Part shown: positions 33,936 to 47,039 of the stretch, in pieces
Layout of the letters: each line of letters starts with the position of its first letter
Numbering within the stretch: position 1 is the first letter of the stretch
Source: Sphingomonas sp. Leaf32
Lineage (GTDB): Bacteria; Pseudomonadota; Alphaproteobacteria; Sphingomonadales; Sphingomonadaceae
Direction: 5' to 3'
Assembly: GCF_001421765.1 (NCBI RefSeq)
Contig: NZ_LMLA01000001.1
Coordinates: forward strand, 471,048 to 535,047
DNA length: 64,000 nt
Program-made: the position numbers and the translations under genes
Notes under the pieces: model-generated
Database searches by the model: none
What the model was told of the DNA's origin: nothing
What the model saw: only the letters and a program-made list of their open reading frames with translations

Positions 33936-34796
33936 ATGGCGTATCGCGAATTTGTCCGGGGATGGCTGACGCTGGCGGCGATGCTGGCGACCGCCCCCGC
34001 CTTTGCCGCCGATCCGCCCGAATGGTCGATGCCGGCCGAACCGTTCCGCATCGCCGACAATCTTTATTATGTCGGCACGCAGGGGCTGTCGGCCTATCTG
34101 ATCGTATCGCGCGACGGCGCGATCCTGCTTGACGGGACGCTGGATCGCAACGCGGCACTGATCGAACGCAATATCCGGCGGGTCGGCGTACCGTTGAACC
34201 GGGTTCGGCTGATCGTCAGCAATCACGCGCATGACGATCATGTCGGCGCCATCGCCCGGATCAAGCGCGATACCGGCGCGCGCTTCCTTGCCAGCGTCGC
34301 CGACCGCTGGGCGCTGGAACACGGAACGAGCCAGAGCGACGTGACCTACCGCCCGCGATCTTATCCGCCGGTCAAGGTCGACAGGATCGTCGGCGACGGT
34401 GAAGTGGTGCGGCTGGGCGAGGTCGCGTTGACCGCGCATCTGACCCCCGGCCACACGCCCGGCTGCACCAGCTGGTCGATGGTCGCGCGCGATGCGGGCA
34501 AGCTGCGGCGCGTGTTGTTTCCGTGCAGCATCACCGTTGCCGGCAACCGGCTGATCGGCAATCGCGGCTATCCGGGCATCGTCGCCGATTTCCGCCGGAC
34601 CTTCGCCAGGCTGGCGGCAATGCGCGCCGACATCGTGCTGCCCGGCCATCCCGAGGCCGCCGACGTGATAGAACGGGGCCGGCGGCGCAGGGCGGGGCAG
34701 GCGGATGCCTTTGTCGATCCGGCCCTGTTGCCCCGGATGGTTACCGAACAGCGCGCGGCGTTCGAGGCCGAACTGGCGCAGGCGAAACCGCGCTAA
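33936..34796 (+). CDS. Subclass B3 metallo-beta-lactamase
   Basis: This 286-residue protein has a signal peptide (WLTLAAMLATAPAFA) and the B3 zinc ligands: NHAHDDHVGAI (H-x-H-x-D-H, His116, His118, Asp120, His121), TPGHTPGCTSW (His196) and LPGHPEA (His263). Serine occupies the position of Cys221 (PCSITVAGNRL), as expected for B3. B3 enzymes hydrolyse penicillins, cephalosporins and carbapenems in the periplasm. The unusual Asp at position 119 and the absence of a close name suggest an uncharacterised chromosomal member. It is divergent from an AmpR-like gene; the stop overlaps the convergent GNAT gene by 4 nt. Confidence 0.9.
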   Translation: MAYREFVRGWLTLAAMLATAPAFAADPPEWSMPAEPFRIADNLYYVGTQGLSAYLIVSRDGAILLDGTLDRNAALIERNIRRVGVPLNRVRLIVSNHAHDDHVGAIARIKRDTGARFLASVADRWALEHGTSQSDVTYRPRSYPPVKVDRIVGDGEVVRLGEVALTAHLTPGHTPGCTSWSMVARDAGKLRRVLFPCSITVAGNRLIGNRGYPGIVADFRRTFARLAAMRADIVLPGHPEAADVIERGRRRRAGQADAFVDPALLPRMVTEQRAAFEAELAQAKPR

Positions 34797-35293
34797 GCCA
34801 CGTCACTGGGCGGCGCGTCGCCCGCGGAATGGAGCATCCCGCTATAGATGCTGCGTTCCGACCCCGGAATGGCGATGACGTCCAGCCATCGGCGGTAAAA
34901 GGCTTCCGGTCCGACGCCGCCGATGATCGCACAGCCATATTCCATGGCGCGCATGTCGTGCAGCGTCGCGAACAGCAACGCTTCGCCCACACCCAGTCCC
35001 CGTGCGCCGGGATCGACCCCGGTCGGACCGAAGAAGCCGCGCATCGAACAGTCATAGGCGGCAAAGCCGATCACCGCCTCGCCCTGCACCGCAATCCACA
35101 GCGTCGTGATCGGCCGGGTAAAGGCGCGCGCGGTTTCGCTCCGCCACGCGTGACCGAATTCCGCAGCGACCCATGCCATCACGATATGCCGCTCCGCCGC
35201 CATCGCCCGCCGGATCACGATGCCCCGCTCGGCAAGGATCGGGCGAGGTGCAATGGTGGGCAGATCGTACAGGCGGACGAGCAGGTCGGTCAT
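34793..35293 (-). CDS. GNAT-family acetyltransferase
   Basis: This 166-residue protein has the GNAT acetyl-CoA binding region (FFGPTGVDPGARGLGVGEAL, with R/Q-x2-G-x-G/A variant) and a preceding beta-strand (TLWIAVQGEAVIGFAAYDC). The substrate is unknown. It converges with the metallo-beta-lactamase gene, sharing the last 4 nt, and is unlikely to be co-regulated with it. The start at 35293 gives the full N-terminal domain. Confidence 0.82.
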   Translation of the reverse strand: MTDLLVRLYDLPTIAPRPILAERGIVIRRAMAAERHIVMAWVAAEFGHAWRSETARAFTRPITTLWIAVQGEAVIGFAAYDCSMRGFFGPTGVDPGARGLGVGEALLFATLHDMRAMEYGCAIIGGVGPEAFYRRWLDVIAIPGSERSIYSGMLHSAGDAPPSDVA

Positions 35294-35508
35294 GCCGTCA
35301 TCTTCGATGGGGCGGAGGCGACATGCAAGAGCGGGACAGGGCGCTATCGGCCAAGTCCGATCGACATTCAGTGCTGCCGCCGCTCCAGAGCCGCCGATTC
35401 ACCGATCGCGTCCGGCTCAACGCAGATGATCTAGCCGCCCCGCCGATAACGCGTCGCGATCGCCCAAGAAGCTGTCGGTTTCGCGACAGCCGCGATAGGG
35501 TGCCGTCG

Positions 35509-35910
35509 ATGCCGCCGCTTCCACCCGTTCCGGTTCGTAACCGCCTGTCGCGATGGGGCTGGATCATGCTCGGCTGGCTGTGCGTCGCATTGGGGTTCAT
35601 CGGTGCGATACTGCCGGTGATGCCGACGACGATCTTCCTGATCCTGGCCGCCGGCTGTTTCGCGCGCGGATCGCCGCGACTGGAGCGATGGCTGCTCGAC
35701 CATCCCCGCTTCGGTCCCACGCTGACGGCGTGGCGTCGCGACGGCGCGATCGGCCGCCGGGCGAAAGTCCTGGCGTGCAGCGGGATCGCGGTCGGCTATG
35801 CCCTGTTCCTGCTCGGCGCTCGCCCCGGTATAGGCCTCGCGCTGGCGGTCGCGGCGCTGATGACCGGATGCGCCGCCTATATCGTGACCCGGCCGACGCC
35901 CCCTGCCTGA
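35509..35910 (+). CDS. YbaN/DUF454 family membrane protein
   Basis: This 133-residue inner-membrane protein shows GWIMLGWLCVALGFIGAILPVMPTTIFLILAAGCFARGSPRLERWLL, the DUF454 signature (PxLPTTPFLLLAAxCFARSSPR) at residues ~18-62, and two further helices. The function is unknown. ATG at 35509 follows AGGG; the longer frame upstream has no homology. Its last 34 nt overlap the end of the convergent hybrid histidine kinase gene. Confidence 0.85.
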   Translation: MPPLPPVPVRNRLSRWGWIMLGWLCVALGFIGAILPVMPTTIFLILAAGCFARGSPRLERWLLDHPRFGPTLTAWRRDGAIGRRAKVLACSGIAVGYALFLLGARPGIGLALAVAALMTGCAAYIVTRPTPPA

Positions 35911-38537
35911 GCCATATCGAGCGTCAGCAGCGGCGCGGTCAGCGTGCTCAGGCTGATTTCCAGCTCGGCATTGCGGAACGGCTTGGTCAGGCGCGGAATG
36001 TCGGCGTCGATGCCGTCCTCATCGGCATAGCCCGAAACGATCAGCACCGGCAGTGCCGGATGGCTGCGCTTCAGCCGGCGTGCCAGGTCGGCACCGCTCA
36101 TGCCGGGCATCAGATGGTCGGTAATCAGCACGTCGGGCGACAGTCCACCCTCGATCAGCCGCAACGCTTCCTCCGCCGATGCAGCTTCGACCACGCGGTA
36201 GCTGAGGTCGGCCAGCATATGCGCGGTGCTCATCCGCACCAGATCCTCGTCGTCGATCAACAACGCGGTGCCCAATCGGGTCGGAAGCGATTGCCCTTCC
36301 GCCGCGCGCTCCTCGTCGCACGGCACGATCGTGCTGACCGGCAGCCAAAGGCATATCGTCGTGCCGCTGCCGGGCGTGCTGTCGATCGTCAGCCCGCCGC
36401 CCAATTGCGCGGTCAGTCCGTGAACCATCGACAGGCCAAGACCGGTGCCCTTGCCCACGCCCTTGGTGGAGAAAAACGGCTCGATCGCGCGGCGCAGCGT
36501 GGCCTCGTCCATGCCGCAGCCGGTGTCGCTGACGCTCAGGCGGATATAATGGCCGCGCGCCAGTCCGGCGACGTCGCCGCTCCGCACGCTGCGCCGGCAG
36601 GCGGCGATGGTCAGCGTGCCGCCCTCCGGCATCGCGTCGCGCGCATTCACCGCCAGGTTCAGCAGCGCCATTTCCAGCTGGTTGAGGTCGGCATGGGCCG
36701 GCGGCAGGTCGTCCAGTTCGACCGCGACCGTGATGGTCGGGCCGATGGTGGATTCGATCAGCCCGGTCATGCTGTCGATGACCTTGGCCACATCGACGCC
36801 GGTCGGCTGCAACGGCTGGCGTCGGGCAAAGGCCAGCAACCGTTGCACCAGCATCTTGGCGCGCTCGGCGGATTGCAGCGCGCCTTCGATCAGCCGGCGT
36901 TCGCGTTCGGTGCCGACGCTCTTGCGCACCAGCATGTCGAGCGATCCGATGATCGGGGTCAGCAGATTGTTGAAGTCATGCGCGACGCCGCCGGTCAGGC
37001 TGCCCATGGCCTCCATCTTCTGGCTCTGGCGCAACGCGTCGCGCGCGACTTCCAGATCGGCCTCGCGCTCCTTCGCCTCACTCAGGTCGCGTCCGACCGC
37101 GACGAAGTTCGCCCCGTCCGCCTCGGGCGCAACGGTCCACTCGATATGCTTCCACCCGCCCGCCTGCGTTGCGATCCGGTTTTCGAACCGGGTCGGGCGG
37201 CGGGTTTCAGCCATCTGCGCGATCGCCGCCAGCGTATGCGGTTCGTCCTCGGGATGCATGAACCGGGCATAGCCGCGCGTCAGCAGCTCGCTCTCGCTCC
37301 ACCCCAATACCCGCGACCATGCCGGGCTGACCGCCGACATCATCCCGTCATAGCCGGCGCGGGCCAGCATGTCCTGCGACAGCGTCCACAGCCGGTCCCG
37401 CTCGGCCGACCGGATCGCGACCTGCTCCTCCAGCGTTTCGTTCAGCTGGCGCAGTTCCTCCTCGGCGCGGGCACGTTCGACCGCGCTCTTCACCCGCTCG
37501 CCGACTTCCTGCACCAAGCTCTCTTCGGCGGCGGTCCAGGCACGGGGCGTTGCGTTCTGGACGGCCAGTACCCCGACCCATTCGGTTTCGTCGAACAGCA
37601 GCACGTCGATGAACGCGCCGACGCGGCGTTCGGCAAGGCCCGCGTGCGCGATGTCGCTCAATTGCGCGTTGCCCGGCACGTCGGGCATGACGAGAGGCGC
37701 GCCGGAACGATAGGCGTCCATCAGTCCCGGCCCGAACGACGCCAGCGAATGCGCGCCGACCAGCGACTGCACGTCGCGGCAGTAATCATAGTCGACCGTC
37801 ATCACCAGATCGCTGCTGATCTCGGCATAGAACACGCGGCTCACATTCAGCCACTGGCCCAGTCGCTCGGCAGCCAGCGTCATGATTTCGTTGCGGGTGC
37901 CCAGCGGCCGCAGTGCATCTGCCAACGACAGCAGGAACTGGGTCCGCCGCACGCTGGCAACGCGGTCGGTGGTTTCGGCCAGGATACAGATGACGCCCGC
38001 CGGCTCGCCTCGTTCGTCCAGCACCGGCGAATAGTCGAGGTCCATCCACACCTGTTCCGGCCGGCCGTGGCGATACAGGGTCAGTTCCTGATCCTGATAG
38101 CGCAGCGTACCCCCGGCCAGCCCGACGCGCATGACATGGTCGTTGAACGCGGCGACCTCCGGCCACCCCTCGCGCACCCTCGATCCCAGCAACTGCGGAT
38201 GCCGCCCGCCGGCAAAGGCCGAATAGGCGTCGTTGTACAACATCACCCCGTCACCGCCCCACAACATCACCATCGGCACCGGCGACCGCAGCATCAGCGC
38301 GGTCGCGGTTTTCAGGCTCTGCGGCCAGTCTGCGATCGGACCCAGCGGGGTCGTCGCCCAGTCGAGCGCCGCGATCAGCGCCGCACATTCCCCGCCACCT
38401 GCAAGGAAGGCATATCGGCGCGCGGTAGGCATGGTTTCGACGAGGCGTAGGTCCGGCATGGGAAACGATACATCCTGCAACAACGCCAGCCCGGACATAC
38501 CGGTCGGGCCAGAGTTTCCATAGGCGTGTAACGTCAT
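35877..38537 (-). CDS. Hybrid histidine kinase with PAS, GAF and receiver domains
   Basis: This 886-residue soluble sensor has an N-terminal PAS-like region (PVPMVMLWGGDGVMLYNDAY, residues ~88-110) and GAF around 200-360. A further PAS spans ~390-520 (WTLSQDMLARAGYDG, GWSESELLTRGYARFMHPED). The kinase core has GGVAHDFNNLLTPIIGS (phospho-His), NLAVNARDAMP and GTGLGLSMV, and the C-terminal receiver has DVLITDHLMPGMSG and VSGY. There is no membrane segment. Start 38537 is the longest; internal ATGs at 38498 and 38459 are possible. The sensed signal is unknown. Confidence 0.88.
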   Translation of the reverse strand: MTLHAYGNSGPTGMSGLALLQDVSFPMPDLRLVETMPTARRYAFLAGGGECAALIAALDWATTPLGPIADWPQSLKTATALMLRSPVPMVMLWGGDGVMLYNDAYSAFAGGRHPQLLGSRVREGWPEVAAFNDHVMRVGLAGGTLRYQDQELTLYRHGRPEQVWMDLDYSPVLDERGEPAGVICILAETTDRVASVRRTQFLLSLADALRPLGTRNEIMTLAAERLGQWLNVSRVFYAEISSDLVMTVDYDYCRDVQSLVGAHSLASFGPGLMDAYRSGAPLVMPDVPGNAQLSDIAHAGLAERRVGAFIDVLLFDETEWVGVLAVQNATPRAWTAAEESLVQEVGERVKSAVERARAEEELRQLNETLEEQVAIRSAERDRLWTLSQDMLARAGYDGMMSAVSPAWSRVLGWSESELLTRGYARFMHPEDEPHTLAAIAQMAETRRPTRFENRIATQAGGWKHIEWTVAPEADGANFVAVGRDLSEAKEREADLEVARDALRQSQKMEAMGSLTGGVAHDFNNLLTPIIGSLDMLVRKSVGTERERRLIEGALQSAERAKMLVQRLLAFARRQPLQPTGVDVAKVIDSMTGLIESTIGPTITVAVELDDLPPAHADLNQLEMALLNLAVNARDAMPEGGTLTIAACRRSVRSGDVAGLARGHYIRLSVSDTGCGMDEATLRRAIEPFFSTKGVGKGTGLGLSMVHGLTAQLGGGLTIDSTPGSGTTICLWLPVSTIVPCDEERAAEGQSLPTRLGTALLIDDEDLVRMSTAHMLADLSYRVVEAASAEEALRLIEGGLSPDVLITDHLMPGMSGADLARRLKRSHPALPVLIVSGYADEDGIDADIPRLTKPFRNAELEISLSTLTAPLLTLDMAQAGGVGRVTI

Positions 38538-38818
38538 GGTAGCGCAATCGACCTTCGGAAGAAACCGTCAGCCATGGATAACGCAAGAAGGCCGTTCCCG
38601 GGGCCGCGAAAATTTCACGGGAAGAGAGTTTGCGCGACGTGGCCGCGCTTCACGAATAGTCCGGCCGACGTTCGTACGATCGGCTCGGCACCTGTCTTGG
38701 CGTGGCACAGCTGCCTCCGCACGCCGACGATACAGGAGCCAACTTATCGGGGCGGGCGGGTTGTTATCCTGCCGATTTTCCGGGTAATCGGATCGTCGAT
38801 TTACAGATCGGAATTTGC

Positions 38819-39368
38819 GTGCCGTCGGACCTGCCCAGAGCGCTCGTCGAATATTTTGAACAGTCGCGGGTCGCGCTCGCGCTGGCATCGGCGGAAGATG
38901 ACAACCATCTGGTCCTGGTCAATCCGCCGTTCAGCCGCCTGACCGGGTTCGAACCCGACGATGTCGTCGGTCGTAATTGCCGGTTGCTGCAACGCGATGC
39001 CGCCAATGTCGAACCCCGCGCCCGGTTGCGCGAATTCCTGGCGCGGCCGACCCAGGCCAATGTGCGGACGCCGATCGTCAATTTTCGCAAGGACGGGACG
39101 CCGTTCGTCAACCTGCTCTACATGTCCCGGCTGAACGCGATCGATGGCCGGACGCGGTACATCTTCGCATCGCAGTTCGATGTCAGCCGGTCGCAGCCCG
39201 ACATGCTGGCCGACTATGACGAACAGCTGACCGCCACGCTTGGTCGACTGGTGCCGATCGCCGGCGATGCGGGGATCGTGATCGAAGGTACGTTGATGAC
39301 CATCGCCAACAGTGCCGCGATCGTGGCACAGGCCAAGATGATGCTCGCCGATCTCGAGTCCACGCCCG

Positions 39369-39376
<8 letters not shown>
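38819..39376 (+). CDS. LOV-domain photoreceptor protein (stand-alone)
   Basis: This protein consists almost only of a PAS/LOV domain: ALALASAEDDNHLVLVNPPF, GFEPDDVVGRNCRLLQ (photoactive Cys in GRNCRLLQ), VNFRKDGTPFVNLLYMS and RYIFASQFDVSR, followed by a short helical tail. LOV domains bind FMN and form a Cys-flavin adduct in blue light. GTG 38819 (VPSDLPRALVEYF) is the most plausible start; an upstream GTG at 38702 adds 39 unconserved residues. It overlaps the CheB/CheR-HWE kinase gene by 8 nt, so it is probably its light-sensing partner. Confidence 0.8.
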
Positions 39377-42807
<3,431 letters not shown>

Positions 42808-42815
<8 letters not shown>

Positions 42816-43194
42816 CCCGGTCCTGCTCGTCGAGGACGAGTTGTTCATCGCGCTGGACGTGCAGGCCACGATCGAAGCGGCAGGCTTCGCGGTCGAAGGG
42901 CCGTGCATGACCTTGGTCGAAGCGCAGGAGGCGGTCGAACGCCATGGCGCGGCCTTCGCCGCGGCCGTGCTCGACGTGCGGCTGGCCGATGGAACGGTGT
43001 TTCCGGCGGCGGACCGGCTCCATGCCGCCGGTGTCCCGTTGATCTTCCATTCGGGCCACGCCGACGATGCCGACCTGCGCCAGCGCTATCCGCGCGCGAT
43101 GGTCTGCCCGAAGCCCAGCGCGCCGGAGGCGCTGTCGGAGGCGATCCGCCGTTGCGCCGCGCTGAACGGCGGGGAGCAGCAGGCGGCGGGCTGA
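42808..43194 (+). CDS. Single-domain response regulator
   Basis: This 128-residue receiver domain has VLLVEDELFIALDVQATIEAAG (acidic pair), phospho-acceptor AVLDVRLADGTVFPAAD, PLIFHSGHADD (T/S switch as Ser) and KPSAPEALSEAI (conserved Lys). There is no output domain. It starts at GTG 42808, overlapping the kinase stop by 8 nt (GTGACTGA), and is most likely the phosphorylation target or sink of the HWE kinase encoded upstream. Confidence 0.9.
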
Positions 43195-43228
43195 CCCCCA
43201 CCGCCGCCAACCGGGCGGGGGTGCGCCG

Positions 43229-45340
43229 TTACGACGCTACCCGCACCGACAGCCGTACCATCCGGGGCTGTCCGGGGAAAATCCACACCCGGCTGTACGA
43301 GCTTTGCGCATAGCGTTCGTCGAACAGATTGTCCGCCTCCGCCCGGACGGTCAGGCGTGGCGACAGCGCGACTTCGACTGCTGCCTTGGCCTTCACATAG
43401 GCCGGCAGCACGACATAATCGCGCTCGATCGATCCGGCACGATCGCCGACATAGCTCACGCCCGCGCTGACCGAAATGCCGCGTCCCGACGGGTCGATAA
43501 AGCGGCCGAGCGCAAAGATCGTCCCGTTGTGATCGGGAACGTTGAGCGCGCGATCGGTCGGAAATGCGGAATCGTCGACCCGCGCATGGCTCCACGCATA
43601 ATTGGCGACGATCTGCCATTGCTGCGCCAGCCGCACCGACCCGTCGAACTCGATCCCGCGGCTGCGCAGGCTGCCGACCGGGGCGAGGAAATTGGAATCG
43701 ACCGGATCGTTGGTCAGAATGCCCTGCTTGCGGATGTCGAACCATGTCGCGGCAAGGTCGATCCCCGGCCAGCGTCCGGCCATGCCGACCTCGTACCCTT
43801 TGCCACTTTCCGGCGCGAATCCCTGACCGAAGCGGTCGGTGCCTGAATTGAGCACGAAATTCTCGCCCCAATTGGCATGGACCGCGATGGCATCGGTCGC
43901 CTGATATTTCGCGTCCAGCCGGAAATGGAACGGTTGGTCGACGGTGCGGCCGACCTGCCCGGTGCGGTTGTTGCGAATGCGCTGGCGATAGGCATCGAAC
44001 CGCACCCCGCCGCCCAGCGTCAGCCGGTCGGTCGCTTCCCACAGGTCCTGCGCGTACACGGTGCCGGCCCAGCGCTTTTCGCGATTGTTGGTGAAGGGGA
44101 GCAGCGTGGGCGGCGTCTGCCCATAGACGGGGTCGAAGACGTCGATGGCGTACGGATTGCCGCCGGTCGCCGGATTGCCTGGGTTGCGACGCATCCAGCG
44201 TTCGGCATAGTCGAGGACATAGCCCTTCATTCCGATGCTCGGGCGATGGTTGCCGACCCGGCCCGACAGCTCGATCCGGGCGGACAGGTCGTCCACCAGG
44301 AAGTCGCGCGAACGGCGCTGCCGCCACAGCGTGCGGTCGTTGACCAGGCGCGACTGGTCCGACGACAGGCCCTTCAGTGAGCCCGTCCGCCACGCGACCC
44401 CGCCATTGATCGCCCAGTCGTCGCCTAGGTCGAACAGCCCGGTCAGTTGATGGCGCTGGTTGCGGAAATGGGTCAGGCCGTCGTTCGGCTCCCCGAAATA
44501 GGCGGATCGGCGCACTGCATTGGCATCGCCGCGGATCGCGGGAATGCCGCGATCGAACAGCGTGTTGAACCGGGTGATCTCCCCGACATAGGTCAGCCGC
44601 ACCGCGTCCGACGGACGCCAGGTAAGCGACGGCGCCACCACCTGCCGCTCCAGCCGCACGAAGTCGCGCCAGCCATCCGAATCCTCGGCCGCGACCACGA
44701 TCCGCCCGGCCAGCGTGCCGCTGATCGGGCCGGTGGCGTCGACCTCGACCCGGCGGGTGTCGAACGATCCATAGGTAAAGGTCGCATGGGCGGCAGGGGT
44801 GAAGCCCGGCGTCTTGCTGACCAGGTTGACCCGGCCCGCCGGATCGATGTCGCCGAACAGCGCGCCGGCCGGTCCTTTCAATAGTTCGACGCGCTCGGTC
44901 GTCGCGGGATCGCGTGGCGGGGCCATGCCGCGATTGGCGAGGAAGCCGTCGACATAATATTCCGCACCACCATCCGGCGTGCCGAGAAAACCGCGAATGG
45001 CGAAATTGTCCATCACGCCGCCACGGTTATTCTGGTTGCTCACCCCGCTGACCAGTTCCAGCGCATCCGACAGGCGATAGGCCCCGGCGGCGGTCAGCAG
45101 GTCGCGTTCCACCGACCGGCTCGATTGCGACATGATCTGTGTCGCCGCATCGGACGACAGCGTCCGGTCCTGCCCGGTTCGCCGCGTCCCCAGCACGACG
45201 ATCTCATCCTTATCGTCGTCGCTCTCTGGGGCGGTTTCGCTGGCGGGCGGCTCGTCGCTGGAGCGGGCAAAGGCGGGGAGGGCGCAGGACAGCAATGGCA
45301 GCAGCAACACTGCTACCCGGACTTGATAAGACACGATCAT
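43229..45340 (-). CDS. TonB-dependent siderophore receptor
   Basis: This 703-residue outer-membrane protein has a signal peptide (VRVAVLLLPLLSCALPAFA) and a TonB box-like segment (KDEIVVLGTRR). The plug domain shows DALELVSGVSNQNNRGGVMDNFAIRGF and ERVELLKGPAGALFGDIDPAGRVNLVSK. A 22-strand barrel ends in VWIFPGQPRMVRLSVRVAS. The DPAGRVNLVSK stretch is typical of FhuA/FpvA-type ferric siderophore receptors. The ligand is unknown, and no siderophore synthesis genes are nearby. Confidence 0.9.
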   Translation of the reverse strand: MIVSYQVRVAVLLLPLLSCALPAFARSSDEPPASETAPESDDDKDEIVVLGTRRTGQDRTLSSDAATQIMSQSSRSVERDLLTAAGAYRLSDALELVSGVSNQNNRGGVMDNFAIRGFLGTPDGGAEYYVDGFLANRGMAPPRDPATTERVELLKGPAGALFGDIDPAGRVNLVSKTPGFTPAAHATFTYGSFDTRRVEVDATGPISGTLAGRIVVAAEDSDGWRDFVRLERQVVAPSLTWRPSDAVRLTYVGEITRFNTLFDRGIPAIRGDANAVRRSAYFGEPNDGLTHFRNQRHQLTGLFDLGDDWAINGGVAWRTGSLKGLSSDQSRLVNDRTLWRQRRSRDFLVDDLSARIELSGRVGNHRPSIGMKGYVLDYAERWMRRNPGNPATGGNPYAIDVFDPVYGQTPPTLLPFTNNREKRWAGTVYAQDLWEATDRLTLGGGVRFDAYRQRIRNNRTGQVGRTVDQPFHFRLDAKYQATDAIAVHANWGENFVLNSGTDRFGQGFAPESGKGYEVGMAGRWPGIDLAATWFDIRKQGILTNDPVDSNFLAPVGSLRSRGIEFDGSVRLAQQWQIVANYAWSHARVDDSAFPTDRALNVPDHNGTIFALGRFIDPSGRGISVSAGVSYVGDRAGSIERDYVVLPAYVKAKAAVEVALSPRLTVRAEADNLFDERYAQSSYSRVWIFPGQPRMVRLSVRVAS

Positions 45341-45481
45341 TCCCTGTTACGTTGTAACATTGCCTTGCGGTGGTTCGAACGGCCTGTCAACCATCCGGCA
45401 TGATCGGCGCCGACCGCGAACTGGCCATCTATGCTCGGATCGCGCGCCCGGTCTCCAACCTGCGCGTCGATCGACAGCTTA

Positions 45482-45558
45482 TGGCGCACCCGGAGGGATT
45501 CGAACCCCCGACCAAGGAGGTAGAAGCTCCTTGCTCTATCCAGCTGAGCTACGGGTGC
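45482..45558 (-). tRNA. tRNA-Arg (anticodon TCT)
   Basis: The minus strand folds as a 77-nt cloverleaf. The acceptor arms GCACCCG / CGGGTGC are followed by discriminator G and an encoded CCA. The D-arm is GCTCAGCTGGATAGAGC, the anticodon stem is AGGAG / CTCCT with loop CTTCTAC (anticodon TCT), and the T-arm contains GGTTCGAATCC. It reads AGA codons. It stands between the TonB receptor and the divergent YhhQ gene; no integrated element is seen at its 3' end. Confidence 0.95.
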
Positions 45559-45614
45559 CCGGCGCCTCGTTAGCGCGCATTGCGGCGAAGCGGAACCGCT
45601 ATCATAACGCATCC

Positions 45615-46364
45615 ATGCACGAACCGTCCGATCGCCCTCTGCACCGTATCGAAGCCGGCGCCGTTCCGGCGCGCGGGTTTCGCCATTTCGACCTGGTGAT
45701 GGCGGCGTTCGTCACTATCCTGCTGCTGTCCAACATCATCGGCGCGGGCAAGGTCGCTGCGCTCGACATCGGCGGCACGCCGTTCGTGTTCGGGGCGGGC
45801 ATCCTGTTCTTTCCGGTGTCCTATGTCCTGGGCGACGTGCTGACGGAAGTGTATGGCTATGCCCGGGCGCGGCGCTGCATCTGGGTCGGGTTCGCGGCGC
45901 TGCTGTTCATGGCGTTCATGGCATGGGCCGTGGTCGCGATGCCGCCTGCGCCGAGCTGGACCGGGCAGGGCGCGTATGAAGCGGTGTTCGGGCAGGTGCC
46001 GCGCATCGTCTTCGCGTCGATCGCCGCCTTCTGGGCCGGGGAGTTCGTCAACGCCTATGTCCTCGCCCGGATGAAGGTGTGGACCGATGGCAAGGCGCTG
46101 TGGACGCGGACGATCGGGTCGACGGTGGTGGGGCAGGCGGTCGACAGCGCGATTTTCTATCCGCTGGCGTTCCTGTACCTGTGGCCGACGCAGCAGGTGG
46201 TGACGGTCATGCTCACCAACTGGGCGATGAAGGTCGCGTGGGAAGTGGTGCTGACGCCGGTCACCTATGCCGTGGTCGGCTGGCTGAAGCGGCGCGAGGG
46301 CGTCGAGGTGTTCGATGTCGCGACCGACTTCTCGCCCTTTTCGGGAGAACGCCGGTCGCGATGA
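45615..46364 (+). CDS. yhhQ: Queuosine precursor transporter (YhhQ/VUT family)
   Basis: This 249-residue protein has six or more membrane helices and the VUT motifs LLLSNIIGAGKVAALDIGG, FPVSYVLGDVLTEVYGYARARR and GQAVDSAIFYPLAFL. YhhQ imports preQ0/preQ1 for queuosine synthesis in tRNA. ATG at 45615 is the family start; the longer frame runs into the tRNA gene and is not coding. Confidence 0.9.
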   Translation: MHEPSDRPLHRIEAGAVPARGFRHFDLVMAAFVTILLLSNIIGAGKVAALDIGGTPFVFGAGILFFPVSYVLGDVLTEVYGYARARRCIWVGFAALLFMAFMAWAVVAMPPAPSWTGQGAYEAVFGQVPRIVFASIAAFWAGEFVNAYVLARMKVWTDGKALWTRTIGSTVVGQAVDSAIFYPLAFLYLWPTQQVVTVMLTNWAMKVAWEVVLTPVTYAVVGWLKRREGVEVFDVATDFSPFSGERRSR

Positions 46365-46370
46365 GGCGGC

Positions 46371-47039
46371 TTACGCCCCGATCTTCGCCAGCAGCCCTTC
46401 GAACAGTGCGCGCCCGTCGCGACCGCCATGGGCGGCCCCAATCCGGCGTTCTGGGTGTGGCATCATGCCCAGCACGTTGCCGCCGTCGTTGACCAGCCCG
46501 GCAATGTCGCGGGCGGACCCGTTGACCGGCTCGGCATAGCGGAACGCCACCTGGCCCTCACCCTCGATCCGGTCGAGGGTCGCTTCGTCGGCGGTGTAAT
46601 TGCCGTCGTGATGCGCCACCGGCACCTTGATCGTGTCGCCCGCGCGATAGCCGCTGGTGAAGGCGGAGCGGGTATCGCCGACGGTCAGCGCGACGTCGCG
46701 GCACACGAACGACAGCCCGCGATTGCGCATCAGCGCGCCCGGCAGCAGGCCGGCTTCGGTCAGGATCTGGAAGCCGTTGCAGATGCCGAGCACCGGCAGG
46801 CCCTTGCCCGCCGCGTCGACCACTGCGCGCATCACCGGGGATCGCGCCGCGATCGCGCCGGAACGCAGATAGTCGCCATAGGAAAAGCCGCCGGGCACGG
46901 CGACCAGGCCGACGTCGTCGGGCAATGTGGTGTCGCGGTGCCACACCATCGTCGGGGCGGTGCCGGTGACCGATTCCAGCGCGACGGCGATGTCGCGGTC
47001 GCAGTTCGACCCCGGAAAGACGATGACGGCGGTCTTCAT
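46371..47039 (-). CDS. purQ: Phosphoribosylformylglycinamidine synthase subunit PurQ
   Basis: This 222-residue glutamine amidotransferase subunit of the FGAM synthase complex has [17 protein letters not shown] at the start, [21 protein letters not shown] (nucleophile Cys) and GMMPHPERR (His/Glu of the triad). It supplies ammonia from glutamine in step 4 of purine synthesis. ATG at 47039 overlaps the purS stop (ATGA). The synthetase subunit PurL is not in the window. Confidence 0.97.
   Translation of the reverse strand: MKTAVIVFPGSNCDRDIAVALESVTGTAPTMVWHRDTTLPDDVGLVAVPGGFSYGDYLRSGAIAARSPVMRAVVDAAGKGLPVLGICNGFQILTEAGLLPGALMRNRGLSFVCRDVALTVGDTRSAFTSGYRAGDTIKVPVAHHDGNYTADEATLDRIEGEGQVAFRYAEPVNGSARDIAGLVNDGGNVLGMMPHPERRIGAAHGGRDGRALFEGLLAKIGA

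Noticed and set aside
35553..38450. 965-codon plus-strand open frame opposite the hybrid histidine kinase
   Set aside because: Antisense shadow. It is rich in Arg, Gln and His, has no recognisable domain, and the kinase on the other strand has all motifs.
45482..45558. tRNA-Arg as an island integration site
   Set aside because: Both flanks are core-like genes and no repeat of the tRNA 3' end is visible nearby.
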